DNA of 64,000 nt from Symsagittifera roscoffensis. Its lineage: Eukaryota > Xenacoelomorpha > Acoela > Convolutidae. This document shows positions 11,174-22,102 of this stretch, piece by piece; position 1 is the stretch's first letter, and each line of letters starts with the position of its first letter. The stretch lies in NCBI RefSeq assembly GCF_963678635.1, contig NC_087066.1, positions 25,189,736 to 25,253,735 of the forward strand, given 5' to 3'. The notes beneath the pieces were generated by a model. That model was not told where the DNA came from. It saw nothing but the letters and a program-made list of their open reading frames with translations, and made no database searches. Position numbers and translations under genes: made by a program.

Positions 11174-12168
11174 TACTGTAAATCAGGGAACTTACGACCA
11201 AGTTACCTATTTGTTTCATATGATATTTTTTACTTTTCTGCCTATATAACTCCTTGATAACAACAGGGAATGCAAGCTAAAGCATATGCAAGCAAAAAAT
11301 CACAATCATCGATTTCAAGAAAAGTCTTCATAAAAACTCTCTTGCTCTGCAACAACCCAAAATTTAAAAGGTAGCACTTGGCCTAATTTGAAAATTTTTG
11401 TGATACATAAAAGCGTGAAAAATTCTCCATGAATAACAAGCAAACTTTTTTTCTTCCCTGGGCTGGTCCGAAAAGTCTAAATAATTAAATTGAAAATCTT
11501 CTTCACCTCTTCCCCCAAAATAGACTAGTTAAGCTCCTCTGCCATATTATTTAATGCGGATTAAACTTGCTTCAAGTTTCTCATAAAATCAGTTCAAGTT
11601 GGACAAAATTAACATTTCTCCGTCCCTAGGGCTTAAAGGAGAAAGTTTACCATGGTTCTTCTTTGCCCTTGATATTCGAAATAGTTGCACACTTCAAAAA
11701 TGAAATTGAAAAACTGTTTCTTGAGCGCTTTTCATCATAAATTCTGTCCAGCAATAACGGTTATTTTTTGAAGTACTGTATACATGATGACGCTATGAGA
11801 TAGCCCAACAAAATCAACATGCGTTCAGGTATATTGAAGAAATGTTTATTTTTTGCTGGTCGTTAAAAAATTTTTCACAAAAAAGTGTCAAATAAGCAAT
11901 TTTGTCCATTACGTGAATTCACTTTAAGCTATCAGTAGAAAAAAATAATTCAAAAACAAATATTTTTTCGTTATCAGAAAAATATTCATTTCAAAAACAT
12001 AAGATTCAATTTCAAAGTTCAGTTCCTTCGATTCGATACCGTGCAGAGAAAAGAACGAAATAAATTCATCTGCTGCATCAAGGCAGCTAGACAAACATTT
12101 TCAGCTTAACAAGTAGCTATCCTCTAGGAAAACTAACATAACTAACCAACGACAACAAATACTAACAA
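11174..12168. other. Intergenic, nothing recognised
   Basis: AT-rich, with no open frame above background and no repeat boundary that I can place. Confidence 0.4.
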
Positions 12169-12690
12169 GACTGCTCGTATCAGGGCGAAGCCCTGAAAGT
12201 TCCGACTGCCTTTTGATGTCTATGGAGCATTAATAAGATGAAAAATTTCAAAGTAATAAAAAAAATTTAAAAAATTTTTGAAAAAATTTGAGATTTTATG
12301 TAAAAACCTCGCCCACACGTCATATTAAGTACAAAGTGATAGATTTTGCGCCTATTAACGAATCAAATATGGCAAATAAGCTTCCTTGAACCAATTTGGA
12401 ACGATTTCTAAGACGGATTAAACCTCGCTTACGCGTTAAAAGCGCGAAATTTATCGCGCGTTAATTTTCCCGAATTGGCCAAAATGGCAATCTTTAAACC
12501 CCCATAACTTTACGAAAAATGATCACAGGTAAAATATCTTTTCAAATTCAAGCTCAGGACAACAATAGCTTTCGAATGATATAAATTGCGTCAAAAACGG
12601 CTAGTTAAAAAGTCGAAATTTGTCTGAAGAAAACAAACCCACCCCGAGCACAAATATTCCGTTACTTTCGTATCGAAAGTCGGAACAATT
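12169..12690 (+). repeat. R repeat (copy 4), reference copy
   Basis: Complete copy of about 520 bp. The left end carries the hairpin TCAGGGCGAAGCCCTGA and then AGTTCCGACTGCC. The right end carries the hairpin ACTTTCGTATCGAAAGT overlapping AGTCGGAAC, so AGTTCCGACT and its complement lie near the two ends. There is no ORF. This reads as a non-autonomous element with subterminal hairpins, and I cannot assign a superfamily. Confidence 0.65.
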
Positions 12691-13615
12691 AGCATAGTTT
12701 AATGCTAATCAGTAAAACTTGCAAACCTGTTGACCATTAACCATACGTATTTATTTTGAGAGCTAGGAAAAAATTCCAAACTGAACATTGCTTATATGAA
12801 ATTTACTGTACAGTTTTGCAGAAAGAGATTTTCTTTCTTATTCTCTAGAGTGTAAAAAGAATTGTGCAGTTTGAGTTTGATCCCATATTTCCACGTACCA
12901 AGTTTTCTGTTATTCCAGTTGAGTACTATATGTAATCAACTGGTGGTGAGAATTCAAATTTAAAAAAAGTTTTTGAATAAATGATACAAAAATATTGTCT
13001 AGTGAACAAGGTCTATTCATGCAAATTTGAAATTATGTTTTCAAGTTTACCATTTTGAAAAATGTTGTGGATCAGCGTGAGGCAAAAGAATTGTTATGAA
13101 AGTTTATGTTGCTACTGACGAGAGTGATAATATGCCTCAAAAGTAGTCCATGCTCATCGCTGAGAAACTTATACTTAAAATCAAGATATTTTTCCTTAGG
13201 GATAAAAATCTAATTCGTTCACATTTTCCTACTTATGGTAAATTCATACCCTAAATAGATTCGACATATATAGCATCAAGTTCATGGATAGGAGTAGTTA
13301 AAATCATGAGTAATCATTTTGGGTGACACATTTCGACGGTTAATTATCTCGAACTGATAATAGAAAAACAGCCATAAATATCAGATATTTAGTTCAGCTT
13401 CATAGAATGATTAAATTCAGACATGCATTCTCTTCGAGTTTTAACAAAAAGTCTTAACCTGGATGCATTCCCATGTCATCGCAAAGCTTCCCGCGGCTTT
13501 TTTCTCGCATATAATGATTTTTTCAAGACTTAATTTGCTATTGCTAAGTGCGACCATAATCAGAAAGACAGTATGAAACTATAAATACCTCATAAGCAGA
13601 AAAAATTTTCTCCCG
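12691..13615. other. Intergenic, nothing recognised
   Basis: AT-rich sequence without a supportable gene or repeat. Confidence 0.4.
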
Positions 13616-13619
13616 CGCC

Positions 13620-13955
13620 CGTATATGCAGTTCCGTCAAGTCATGTCAGTTCATGCCCACGATATCTATACGACTCGCAAATTTGAGCTGGTTGACAATT
13701 AGAACACCCACATTTTTTCAGCAATTCCCCCATTATCGGTGGTGGGTACTTGAGGCTTATTATTAACCACTCAAAAACTGAACTGACATGACTTGACCGT
13801 ATATGCAGTTCCGTCAAGTCATGTCAGTTCATGCCCACGATATCTATACGACTCGCAAATTTGAGCTGGTTGACAATTAGAACACCTACATTTTTTCAGC
13901 ACTTCCCCAATTACTGGTGGTGGGTACTTGAGGCTTATTATTATCAAAAATTGTG
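13620..13955 (+). repeat. 178 bp tandem duplication of a small inverted-repeat element
   Basis: The segment starting GTATATGCAGTTCCGTCAAG recurs 178 bp downstream (13621 corresponds to 13799). The first unit is bounded by GTCAAGTCATGTCAGTTCA (about 13636) and its exact complement (about 13779-13797). This looks like a roughly 160 bp MITE with 19 bp inverted ends that has been tandemly copied, the second unit lacking the right inverted end. Confidence 0.75.
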
Positions 13956-14880
13956 ATAAAGTTCACGAGAATTGGAGTACATGAGCTGCCCTGCCATTGC
14001 GGTAGTCCCCATTCCCGCATTTCTGCATCCCACCATCCCTTCATTCTCGTGTGGGGAGATAGTTCTTCTATCTGTATTTGAGGCATGTTTGATGTTTACC
14101 CAAACAAAATTGAATGAAGTAGTAGTTTGAATAGACACTCATATAGAAAAAACTTCAGGCGGCTGCTGATTGTCTGTTATGTACACATCTCATGCTCGAA
14201 CCTCTTAATTGATTACGCTTTTTGTTGTTTTGGCGGTCCTGCTTAAGGAGATTTGATCCAAGATTCTTCAAATATATTGTACTTGTGTACACCTATACAC
14301 TACTTTAGCAAACCTCATAATTTAATTTCAGGGCTACTAAATTGACCCAAAATGATCCAAAAAAACTGAGACTGATGGGGGCGTTTTTATTTTCATTTCT
14401 GCCGAATTTCACTTACCAAACGGCCTCATAAGCTTAATGCGTTTTCCTGAATGCAAATACCGTTACAATCTCTTTATCATGGATATATTGAAAAGGAACT
14501 GAATTAAACAGAAGCATTATACTTGTTCCATTCCTTAGCATATGCCGCCATTTCCTTCCATAAGGGACCATATTATAAGTTAAACTGAGATACAGCGCAA
14601 ATACAACTACATTTTCTGGGCCACCACCACGCTATTACATACCATTCCACTTATATATTTACCATTTCTGCAGCTTTAGTTTATGCAGATATGTATAATC
14701 AAACAGAAAATTTGCTGCATTGAAAACATACAACGCTTTCTTGTTGATAGACCAAATTTATCAAGAGCTTTCAAGCGTAAAAAGTATTTAATTAGCCATA
14801 CATTTATATATCTTTGTTTGAAGCTAGCTGAACGAATTTCATTGAATTCGATCATCATTTTTTCATTTTCATAACGTTAC
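13956..14880. other. Upstream region of the host gene, nothing specific
   Basis: No coding signal. GAGGTTCGAGCATG (complement, about 14190) is also found at about 8153 and 9121, so a small repeat fragment is present. Confidence 0.35.
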
Positions 14881-15024
14881 GAGACTAGAACACGTTTTTT
14901 GTGTTCTTACAACAATAAGTTAACATCATAGTTTAAACAAAAACGCCAACTGTTGTACCAAGTTAGACTACTCAAAAAAGTGACGCGGACTTGCACACAT
15001 CCGCTGAGTCGTTGAACTAGTGAT

Positions 15025-15045
15025 AACAGTTCAGTGACACTTCAC
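15025..15045 (+). promoter_or_regulatory. Possible initiator of the PPP1R3-like gene
   Basis: The stretch AACAGTTCAGTGACAC contains TCAGT, the arthropod initiator core, about 100 bp upstream of the first in-frame ATG. There is no clear TATA box 25-35 bp upstream. This is weak evidence based only on a short motif and position. Confidence 0.25.
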
Positions 15046-15135
15046 TTATTTACCAATCAACTTAGCCCACGTTCAGTTGGGCCTTTGTTGATTGCCAAAA
15101 TTGACAAAACCATCATTGAAACCAGAGCTGCAGAG

Positions 15136-15510
15136 ATGCCGGACTCGATGATGTTCGAGACTCTAGTTGATCTTAGGGATCAACCGTTTGCAACCCTGGA
15201 AAAACCGACATTATCATCCGTTAACTTGAGTTACTCGATGGACGAATTGCATTTGAACAGCTATTTTTCTGCCTCGCGAGCTTTCGAGTTTCCCGAACGA
15301 AATTTAGTGAAGAACAGTCGTACGCAGTTTTTAGCGTTCCGAAGGCGCTCCATGAGTTCCCCGACGGATCCAAGTCTGCAGAGGATCGAGAGTTTCCAGC
15401 AGGAGTTCGAGGCGCTACTGCAGTCGTCAGCTTCGGCACACTCGGTTCATTCGTTTCTGAAGAATTGCCGAGAGAGAAGAGGAAGTGTCTCCGAGACGAT
15501 AACAACTGAA
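15136..15510 (+). CDS. PPP1R3/Gbs-like glycogen-targeting PP1 subunit, exon 1
   Basis: This codes for the first 125 residues of a two-exon protein. The open frame extends upstream to 15016, but the first ATG in frame is at 15136 (GAG ATG, purine at -3), so I place the start there. The exon ends at a strong donor, GAA|GTAAGT at 15511, in phase 0, which matches the phase of exon 2. The residues are hydrophilic and Ser-rich, with two basic phospho-acceptor motifs (RRRSMSS and ERRGSVS) of the PKA R-R-x-S kind. I recognise no domain in exon 1 itself. Its assignment rests on the phase-matched splice to exon 2, the absence of another plausible 5' exon and its codon-like quality. It could instead belong to a different upstream gene. 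Confidence 0.65.
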
Positions 15511-16030
15511 GTAAGTTATCCACATTGGCAGTAATAAATAAAATCTTGAAATATTCTCCAAAATATCAAAATCTTGGAAAGTTTTTCTAGTTAGTCCAAA
15601 AATATTTTTTTTCTTTTTTTTGCTAACGCGATAATCTGTATTATGATGCCATTCACACGATGTCGGTGGGATATTCAAGGGTATTGCGTCACGGTTAAAT
15701 ATTCGAGCAGCCGAAAACAAAATCCCAGAAAGCAGAAACTAAACTAAAAACTGGCATCAAAACAATCAAATTAGTAGTATCGTATCGCGCCCACCTGAAA
15801 CCTGATATCTGTAATTTGATTTTCAATCGTGAGTTTTCACCTGCCTTGAATTTATTAAGTTATTTCTTGCTACGCGTTGTTTTTTGTTGCGAGTTGTCGC
15901 CGTGCCACCTTGCTCAAAGGAGCCTGAAACTCTCGACTGGGTGACTTTGACCAAGAGTTTTTAAAAGTTTATATTCGATCTTTCTTATTGAACTTTTGAA
16001 AAAAAAATTCGAAGGACGCTGAATTGAGTC

Positions 16031-16071
16031 AAAACCTTCAGGGCTTTGCCTTGATAGATGCAGTCCTGTGT
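16031..16071 (-). repeat. R repeat fragment (left end, inverted)
   Basis: CTTCAGGGCTTTGCCTTGAT followed by AGATGCAGTC is the complement of the R left end, with the hairpin bases partly changed. It is a short fragment within intron 1. Confidence 0.45.
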
Positions 16072-16509
16072 TTCTTGTCAACGAATAGTTTTGGGATAAA
16101 TTTTTGATTTTAAAAAAGGTTGGAATTAACCATTACAGTCAGCGTTTTTTATTGTTCGAAGGAAATGACGAAATTGTTCTCATCGGGTGATTTTTTTGCA
16201 GACAATTTTCGAAATTTAAACTAACAGTTTTGGCAAAAATTATTTTTATCATTCGAGTAGAAAAAAAATATTTCACTGATATAAAAAAGTATAGTGGTAT
16301 AAAGATTGCCAATTTGGGAAAAATATTGTGTGATTTATTCTTTGCTACCCGCCCTGAAGTTTCATCGATAGCAACCGATTCTTATAAAATTTTGGTGAGA
16401 AAAACATTGGACAAAAAATATTGATTATAGATGCTAGTTGTAGATTTTAAATCCACCTTTAATGATTATTATTGATTTTTTTCATGACAAAGAAAAACAC
16501 TCATCATTT

Positions 16510-16611
16510 CAGGGGCGTATTTAGCGGTAAGAGGCGGGGGGAGGACGCCCCCTCTCAGGGATTCGACCCCCTGCCGACGCAAAGGGTCCCCCTTTGTACT
16601 ATTTTGAGATC
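16510..16611 (+). mobile_element. hAT-like MITE, left half, split by copia
   Basis: It starts CAGGGGCGTATTTAGCGG at 16510, preceded by CATCATTT. It continues through GGGATTCGACCCCCTGCCGA and TTTGTACTATTTTGAGAT, then stops where the copia LTR begins. The rest of the same element resumes at 21834. Intact sister copies read TTTTGAGATAT(C/T)CAT across this point, which confirms the interruption. Confidence 0.85.
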
Positions 16612-16613
16612 TC

Positions 16614-16763
16614 TGTTGAAGAGTTTTCTTTTGAAATCCAACAACTGTATATGAATTGGTTAATTTGTCGAGTGGTCTCTCAACTTTTATCCTATTTCAG
16701 ACGTCTTAACATAATGACCTTGCGCACTGAAGATCATTCTATCATACACAATAAAATATCACA
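16614..16763 (-). repeat. Copia 3' LTR
   Basis: In element orientation it begins TGTGATATTTTATTGTG and ends ...CTTCAACA. It aligns with 21627-21831 at both ends (CATACACAATA and TGTTGAAGA on the plus strand). It is shorter than the 5' LTR because it lacks the captured segment described at 21683. Confidence 0.8.
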
Positions 16764-16773
16764 TATTCCCCCC
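16764..16773 (-). promoter_or_regulatory. Copia polypurine tract
   Basis: On the minus strand GGGGGGAATA directly abuts the start of the 3' LTR, the position of the plus-strand primer in LTR retrotransposons. Confidence 0.65.
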
Positions 16774-16995
16774 GTGTACAAATAGACGTAACCAATGTAA
16801 TCCACTCTTTCAAACATTTCATATAACTCAAACTAACACTTTTTTAATCAATATGTATCACCACTAATTTAGGGCATCCTGCAACGATTCTAACATCAGT
16901 CAAAATTAGGAAAATTTTAACGTCTGTTGTTTTTCTTAATCATTGTTTCACATGTCAGATTGCAATGTTCCTTCTCTCTTCCTCTCCTTGTCGTG

Positions 16996-17536
16996 TCACG
17001 TATCGTCTGTTCCTGATTGTTCCGAGTACCATTGCTCTTGCTCGCTCGGTGATAAATCGCCATAATCATAGTTTTCGTCTAACTCTTTTTCCAAATATGC
17101 CACCGGTGCATACAAGCTAACCGCCTTGATAGAGTAGTCCGATGTTAGATCTATCTGCTTCAACATCCCATCCTCCAGTACTCCAAGTAAGTCTTTTCCA
17201 CGCATAGCCTTCGTTAGGCAGTCGGCTATCATCAGCTGTGTTGGTACAAAATGAAATTTAATCCCTTCAAGTTGTATCAGTGAACGTACCATCGCAATAT
17301 CTCTTCGCAACAATTTGACGTCTTCATTGAATTTCGGCACATCTACCTTGAATTTTGATGCTGTTATGGAGTCTTCCGATCCCCTTTGACTGCCAGTGAG
17401 TTGTTGCCACCTTTTTGGAGTCCTTTTCTCGTATCAGCCCTCGTATAAGCACTTGGCTCATTGTTGATCGATGTTTTTGAAACGCATCTTCATAGATTTC
17501 CATCTGCAAAATCCCAGTTAATTTTCTAAACTTCAT
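16996..17536 (-). pseudogene. Copia RNase H region
   Basis: Two minus frames cover the C-terminal RNase H. The downstream one carries LLRRDIAMVRSLIQ, then PTQLMIADCLTKAMRGKDLL, the classic '..iDi....i......v.T..q.AD.LTK.l' end of copia pol. It continues about 70 residues into an acidic tail ending EQSGTDDT. The frames are shifted relative to each other, so it is non-functional. Confidence 0.8.
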
Positions 17537-17597
17537 TGACTGAATCGGCTGCCTTTTGTAGAATCGAACTATCGAACTACGTTATTAAGTGCTCTGA

Positions 17598-18400
17598 TCA
17601 CCCCCCCCCCCATGTTGGTCTCGTCTTCAACAGACTAAGAGCGTCCTTCAGCCTCATGGATAAATCTGGCCTGGTTAAAGTAGTCATCCATTGCAGCTTC
17701 CGGGTTAACGATCTCGCCATCGCCACCATTCCATCTCCTATGTTCGTTTCATTGTTCGCTAATGGTATATTGCCAAACTCCTGCATGGACATCACATTGT
17801 GCAACACTGGTTTAACTTCTATGTGGTCACTATAATTCGCGACACTGAGTCCTAGGAAGACAAAGTTCTGTCTTTTAATGGTGCCCAGTTTCAATCCTTC
17901 TAATGCTCATTGCACTCGATTCTCAATTTCTGTTGTTCCCCAAACAGAATGTCGTCTACATGTACAATAAGTAGCCCAATAACTGTCCGCTGTCTGTTTC
18001 CGAGTAAAATAGGCAATGATGTGTCATTGCTGCGTGTACAGTCAATTCATCAGAGTTCGATATCATTCGTGAGCTGCATCGCTCAATCCATATGCGGCAA
18101 CAAGCAGTTTTCAACAATGCGTTTTTGGTATGTGCGCCTCGAATGGTGGTTGCACATATACATCGCCTTCCATTTTTCGTGATTGGAGGAAGGCCTTTTT
18201 GATGTCAATCGTCACTGATTCCCAGTTATGTGCCTTTATGATGCATAGTACAAAGTTACAGTCCGCTTTTGATGCAGATGGAGCAAAGTTCTCTACTAAC
18301 AGATTCTTTTCCCCCCTTGGTCTACCCGCACAGCTAATCTCAAATTTGGCTCCTTTGGACCGTCATTCGCCACTTTCCAGGTGTCAACCCATCTAGTCCT
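17598..18400 (-). pseudogene. Copia reverse transcriptase
   Basis: The minus-strand translation gives the RT blocks in order: DWKVANDGPKEPNLRLAVR near 18350, WESVTIDIKKAFLQS near 18200 (palm motif A with its Asp), LLIVHVDDILFGEQQ at about 17925-17975 (the catalytic VDD motif, intact and with His in place of Tyr), then QNFVFLGLSV and KLQWMTTLTRPDLS. Both catalytic Asp residues of VDD are kept, but stops and frame changes interrupt the protein. Confidence 0.85.
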
Positions 18401-19558
18401 CAGAATCCGTTTGCCCAGATCTCTAGCCACATGGTTGCTCACCAACTCGACCATTTTGAACATGTTCCATTCACCCAGCTCCTTTTATCGTGACATTAAG
18501 AAATTCTCTTGATTATCCTTCCAATCTGGTACTCCCATAACTTCTGCGTGCTGCATCAAATTCGGCTTTGACGAAGATATTGGATTTCCAAAACTGGAAA
18601 TTTAGTCGTCAATTTGTTTCGTCGTTTGGGTCTTTCATTATTCGTCAGTGTTACTGGTGTGTCGTTGAGAAAATCTCCGTCGTGAATCAGTGATTCATTC
18701 GAGGTCCATCTGCCGAAAGTATTCCGTTCCAGTTGTCTGGCTGATTCTGATTGAGCCTCAAAATCATTTTTAGTTGAGTTGACGACGTCTGGCTTCCATG
18801 CCAGTTCTTTTCGATATTCATTTCTTGGTTGCCCATTTGTTCAGTTGCATTTTCTTTGTCCTCATCCTCCGTGATCATTGTTTTTGTCGTAGTTTATTCT
18901 GCTGCACTCCTTCCACTTCCTTCTCCGTCAGTGGTCTCCGTCCCTTCATTCTCCATCTCCCAGCTATTCGTCTCTCGGTCCTCCGTTTCTTTCTCTTCAG
19001 TGTCACTTCTTATGTCTCCTTCTCAAAATCGTAACACACTTGGTTCGCTTAGGATCCGTTTTGATTCTGTGGCAGCTACCGTCGCTTATCTTGAGTCCTT
19101 CCTCTTGGCATCTTTCTTCCTCTCTTCTTTGCTTTGTCCGAGCTCTCTTGAGTTTTGTTTGTTTCGTTTTCATTCCGGTTGAGCTCAGTTGCTTGTCATC
19201 TCGCCAATTAGCCGCAGTCTTTTTAGCTGACTGATTCACTTCTTCCTGTCAACGTATTCTTTAATACATTTCGCTCATATCATTCTATCTTCAGTTATCT
19301 TTATTTCCCTGTTCTTATCTTTTTCTACTTACTTTTTGGTCAACCTTCCCCTTTTTTCCCCAGTTTTCTATAATTTTGACCCTATCATTATCCCAATCTT
19401 TTGCTGGTTTCACTCGCCAATAATGAACATGAATCATTTTCGATTTCAACTAAATTTTTTCGACCTTTTAGTACTTTCATATCAGACTCATTGGCATTGT
19501 CACATCTTGGTAGTATTTTTCCTTCTGGCCCCCCATTTTTTGGATTTGATTCGTAAAT

Positions 19559-19771
19559 TCACTGATAAGAGGAATTACCAATTACATCTAACATTGAATT
19601 TTTTGCAAATAGAGCACTTGCGACTGTTGCTTTTGATGAGAGTTCCCGAAAATGTTCTATTGTCAGTTTTGTCAGCATTCCCTTAATGATACCATCATGT
19701 TTCTCGACTACTCCATTGGAGGAGGGTGCATAACCGGCTGTGGTTTTAATAAAACATCCAAAGGTTGACAT
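19559..19771 (-). pseudogene. Copia integrase core fragment
   Basis: The 70-codon frame reads TTAGYAPSSNGVVEKHDG near its start. This matches the third catalytic block of the integrase core ('Y.P..NG..Er', Glu as the third acidic residue), followed by IKGMLTKL. The first two catalytic Asp residues would lie above 19771, in frames I could not follow with confidence. Confidence 0.75.
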
Positions 19772-20379
19772 TGATAGTCAGGTCAGGTCCTTATTGAAAT
19801 CCTCTCCCAAGTATTTTAGAATAATTACAGCTGTGCCAAATCGCATACACCAACCAATTATAATGTTCTTCATGACTATAACTGGTTTCTTAGATTCCAC
19901 CACAGTTTCAATTTAGAAACACGAAATTTCATCCATCAAGTGTAACCAAATAATTTTTTCATTTAATTTAGGGTCTGTTCATTCTGCTAGGTCATTCGCC
20001 ACCGAATTGTTAGAGTCATTACTCCTGGGAGTCAATAAATTTCTGACATTAGCTACTTTTCCGGTTTCATTAGAGGCGGTGCAGTTTGCAATTACATTTT
20101 CGATTACTTCATCTGTTTTTTTGGTTCATAGGTTGTTTTCATCCCGGACTCTTCCATGAACTTTTTCATTCTATTTTACTCGCCTGGCCAAATCTACGAT
20201 GGATATCAAGAATTTTTCTATCAATCTCCTCATCACATTTTCTTTCCGTCCAATATATCTTCTCTTCTATTTTCATTCGTTGTTTTATGTGCAGCTTTTG
20301 TGTATCCACTTTTACTCTCCATATTCGATTTCCTACACTCGATCTGGTTAGATACACCCTTTTTCTGGGGTCCACATCA

Positions 20380-20480
20380 GGTTGTTTGGGGAATCTAGGG
20401 TTACTTTTAGTTTTTCGATCGCTTCCATTCCAAGAAATAGTGGAATGTCATCATCAATGACCATCAATTTTTTTTCTGTA
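20380..20480 (-). pseudogene. Copia protease C-terminal fragment
   Basis: The minus strand reads DDDIPLFLGMEAIEKLKVTL, matching the conserved 'lLG...l' C-terminal helix block of copia aspartic proteases, especially the GalEa wording 'IP.LLGm.a...l'. The active-site DTG part was not located. Confidence 0.6.
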
Positions 20481-20532
20481 ATAAAATTTCCCGCTGCCAG
20501 AGTTGGTAAAAACACCACAATTTCAGCTTTGA

Positions 20533-21582
20533 TTACTCCTCCTCTCTAATCTTCCCCATCAGAATTCTCCTCAATGTCCGTACTTCTGGCAGTCGTTTGA
20601 AAATTCTGATTAAATCTTCTACTTTCATAGATCTGTAACCACCTTTTCCTTTTTGATTTTGACCCTTGTTTCCCATATGATATCCCCTTCTGTGGTTCTG
20701 GTTGAATAGGATATTAGAGGTTTGTTTCTCCTTTATCGTAAATCTCCGCAATGTCTGCTCTACCACAATTGGGGCCATTCTCGCTTCCGTTCCCTTTGTC
20801 CCTTGTTTCGTGCTATGTTCTGGATATCAATTTTTGTTGCTTCGTCTAGATTGGAACGTAGGAGCGCTATACAAAACACTCTGTCATTACTTGCCAGTTC
20901 AGCTTCGTTCGTTTCCCTCCTATATCGCTTCACTCTCTTCATATACTCATCTCAACTTATCTCCGGACCTTTTTCACATCTTTTCCATTGTCTTTAAGTT
21001 TGCGCTAATTTTAGAAATGGATTTGGTGTCAAGTACACATCCAGCATGTCAATTACTTTGGTTATCCCAGATTCGGTTTGTGCCTGGTCTCGATCCATTG
21101 TAATAACGCTTTTGTTCAATTCTGCATTTGTTATCTCATTCATAAGGTTATACGGTGCCTGCATTTTTAGTGGGATTTGCGTGCATTCACTCCACCACGG
21201 TAAATTTTTCTTCTACCTCCGATAATCTTCCACTTCTGTTGACTTCAAATTCGGTACCTTTACATCTTTCAATCTGACCGTCGATGTGTCTCTTCTATTC
21301 TGTTCTCTCATTCCATCCAATGCTTCTCACTCTTCCAATGCTTCTAACTTCCGTTTTAACATTTCCAGTTCTAATCCGACATCCTCCACACTACTGTTGC
21401 TTGTGCCCACCTCGGTACTCCCCACAGATAGCTGTGGAATCCATTTGAATTGCGTTGTTGTGTCCCCTGTAGGAGTTCCTTCGTTCTCTTCTTCTGCTTC
21501 TTAATTTTTCATCAGTGATGCTTTTCTCGTTCTCATCATGCTTACCCCTCGTTCGATCCTCAATGCTCTGCGTGACATTCAT
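20533..21582 (-). pseudogene. Copia gag region
   Basis: The first ATG after the primer-binding site is at 21582, only about 35 bp inside the primer site. It opens a basic frame (DRTRGKHDENEKS) that breaks after about 63 codons. Further gag-like pieces follow (FCIALLRSNLDEATKID near 20850; a Gly/Lys-rich NKGQNQKGKGGYRS near 20650). No CCHC knuckle is preserved. Confidence 0.6.
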
Positions 21583-21617
21583 TTTAGTATTAAAATTTTT
21601 TTTATGAAGTTAATTTC

Positions 21618-21626
21618 CTGCTACCA
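21618..21626 (-). promoter_or_regulatory. Copia primer-binding site (tRNA-iMet type)
   Basis: The minus strand reads ...CTTCAACA|TGGTAGCAGGAAATT. TGGTAGCAG is the complement of the CTGCTACCA 3' end of metazoan initiator Met tRNA and begins directly at the LTR edge. Confidence 0.75.
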
Positions 21627-21831
21627 TGTTGAAGACTTTCCTTTTGAAGTAAAATAACTGGTTACGAATTGACCTTGTGCCTAGGTTGGAACCTAGGAGC
21701 GCTATACAAAACACTCTCTCATTATTTGTCGGTTCAGCTTCGTTCGTTTCCCTCCTATATCGCTTCACTCTCTTCATGTATAATGACAGTGTGCACTGAA
21801 GATCTTTATATCATACACAATACATATCGCA
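21627..21831 (-). repeat. Copia 5' LTR with captured gag segment
   Basis: Both ends match the 3' LTR (TGTTGAAGACTTTCC and CATACACAATACATAT on the plus strand). The middle differs: about 21683-21778 is a near copy of 20849-20942 in the gag region of the same element. Confidence 0.8.
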
Positions 21832-21833
21832 CG

Positions 21834-22094
21834 AAATCCATATTTGGTGACGGACCCTGAAAATTTTCTAAAAGCGCTTTTGTTGCCAATATGTACTATT
21901 TGTGAGGGGGGGGGGGGGAAGTATGCGCGCGCCGAAAAAGCGCGATTTTTTGGTCAAAGCTTTTCAAAAAGTGTCTAAAAAAGCCATTTTTGGCTGTTGC
22001 AGAAATTTTTGACAAATGCAGGGTCTTTTAATGGTGTGAGAGAGCTCGGAAAATTGACAATATTTTTCCCGAGAAAATCCTAGATCCGCCCCTG
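21834..22094 (+). mobile_element. hAT-like MITE, right half, split by copia
   Basis: It resumes at ATCCATATTTGGTGACGG and ends ...CTAGATCCGCCCCTG at 22094, followed by CATCATTT (22095-22102). This is identical to the octamer before the left half at 16502-16509. A perfect 8 bp target duplication 5.6 kb apart shows both halves are one element. A poly-G tract lies at about 21905. Confidence 0.9.
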
Positions 22095-22102
22095 CATCAT
22101 TT

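Larger units (their letters stand above)
16614..21831 (-). mobile_element. GalEa-like Ty1/copia LTR retrotransposon, decayed
   Basis: A near-complete minus-strand element of about 5.2 kb: 5' LTR at 21627-21831, primer-binding site at 21618-21626, then gag, protease, integrase, RT and RNase H, a C-rich tract on the plus strand (polypurine tract of the element) at 16764-16773, and the 3' LTR at 16614-16763. The order of integrase before RT is the copia order. Protease and integrase wording (IPLFLGMEAIEKL; GYAPSSNGVVEKH) and an initiator-Met-type primer site fit GalEa-like copia of aquatic invertebrates, although clade placement is inference. Frameshifts and stops throughout show it is inactive. 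It is inserted in a hAT MITE; GAGAT and GAAAT at the two edges may be an eroded 5 bp target duplication. Confidence 0.88.

Noticed and set aside
15034-15135. Upstream start of exon 1 at the GTG codon 15034
   Set aside because: An animal gene should start at ATG; the first in-frame ATG is at 15136 and the upstream part fits a 5' UTR.
18798-21103. Several long hydrophobic plus-strand ORFs resembling membrane proteins
   Set aside because: They are the antisense of the purine-rich copia coding strand on the minus strand.
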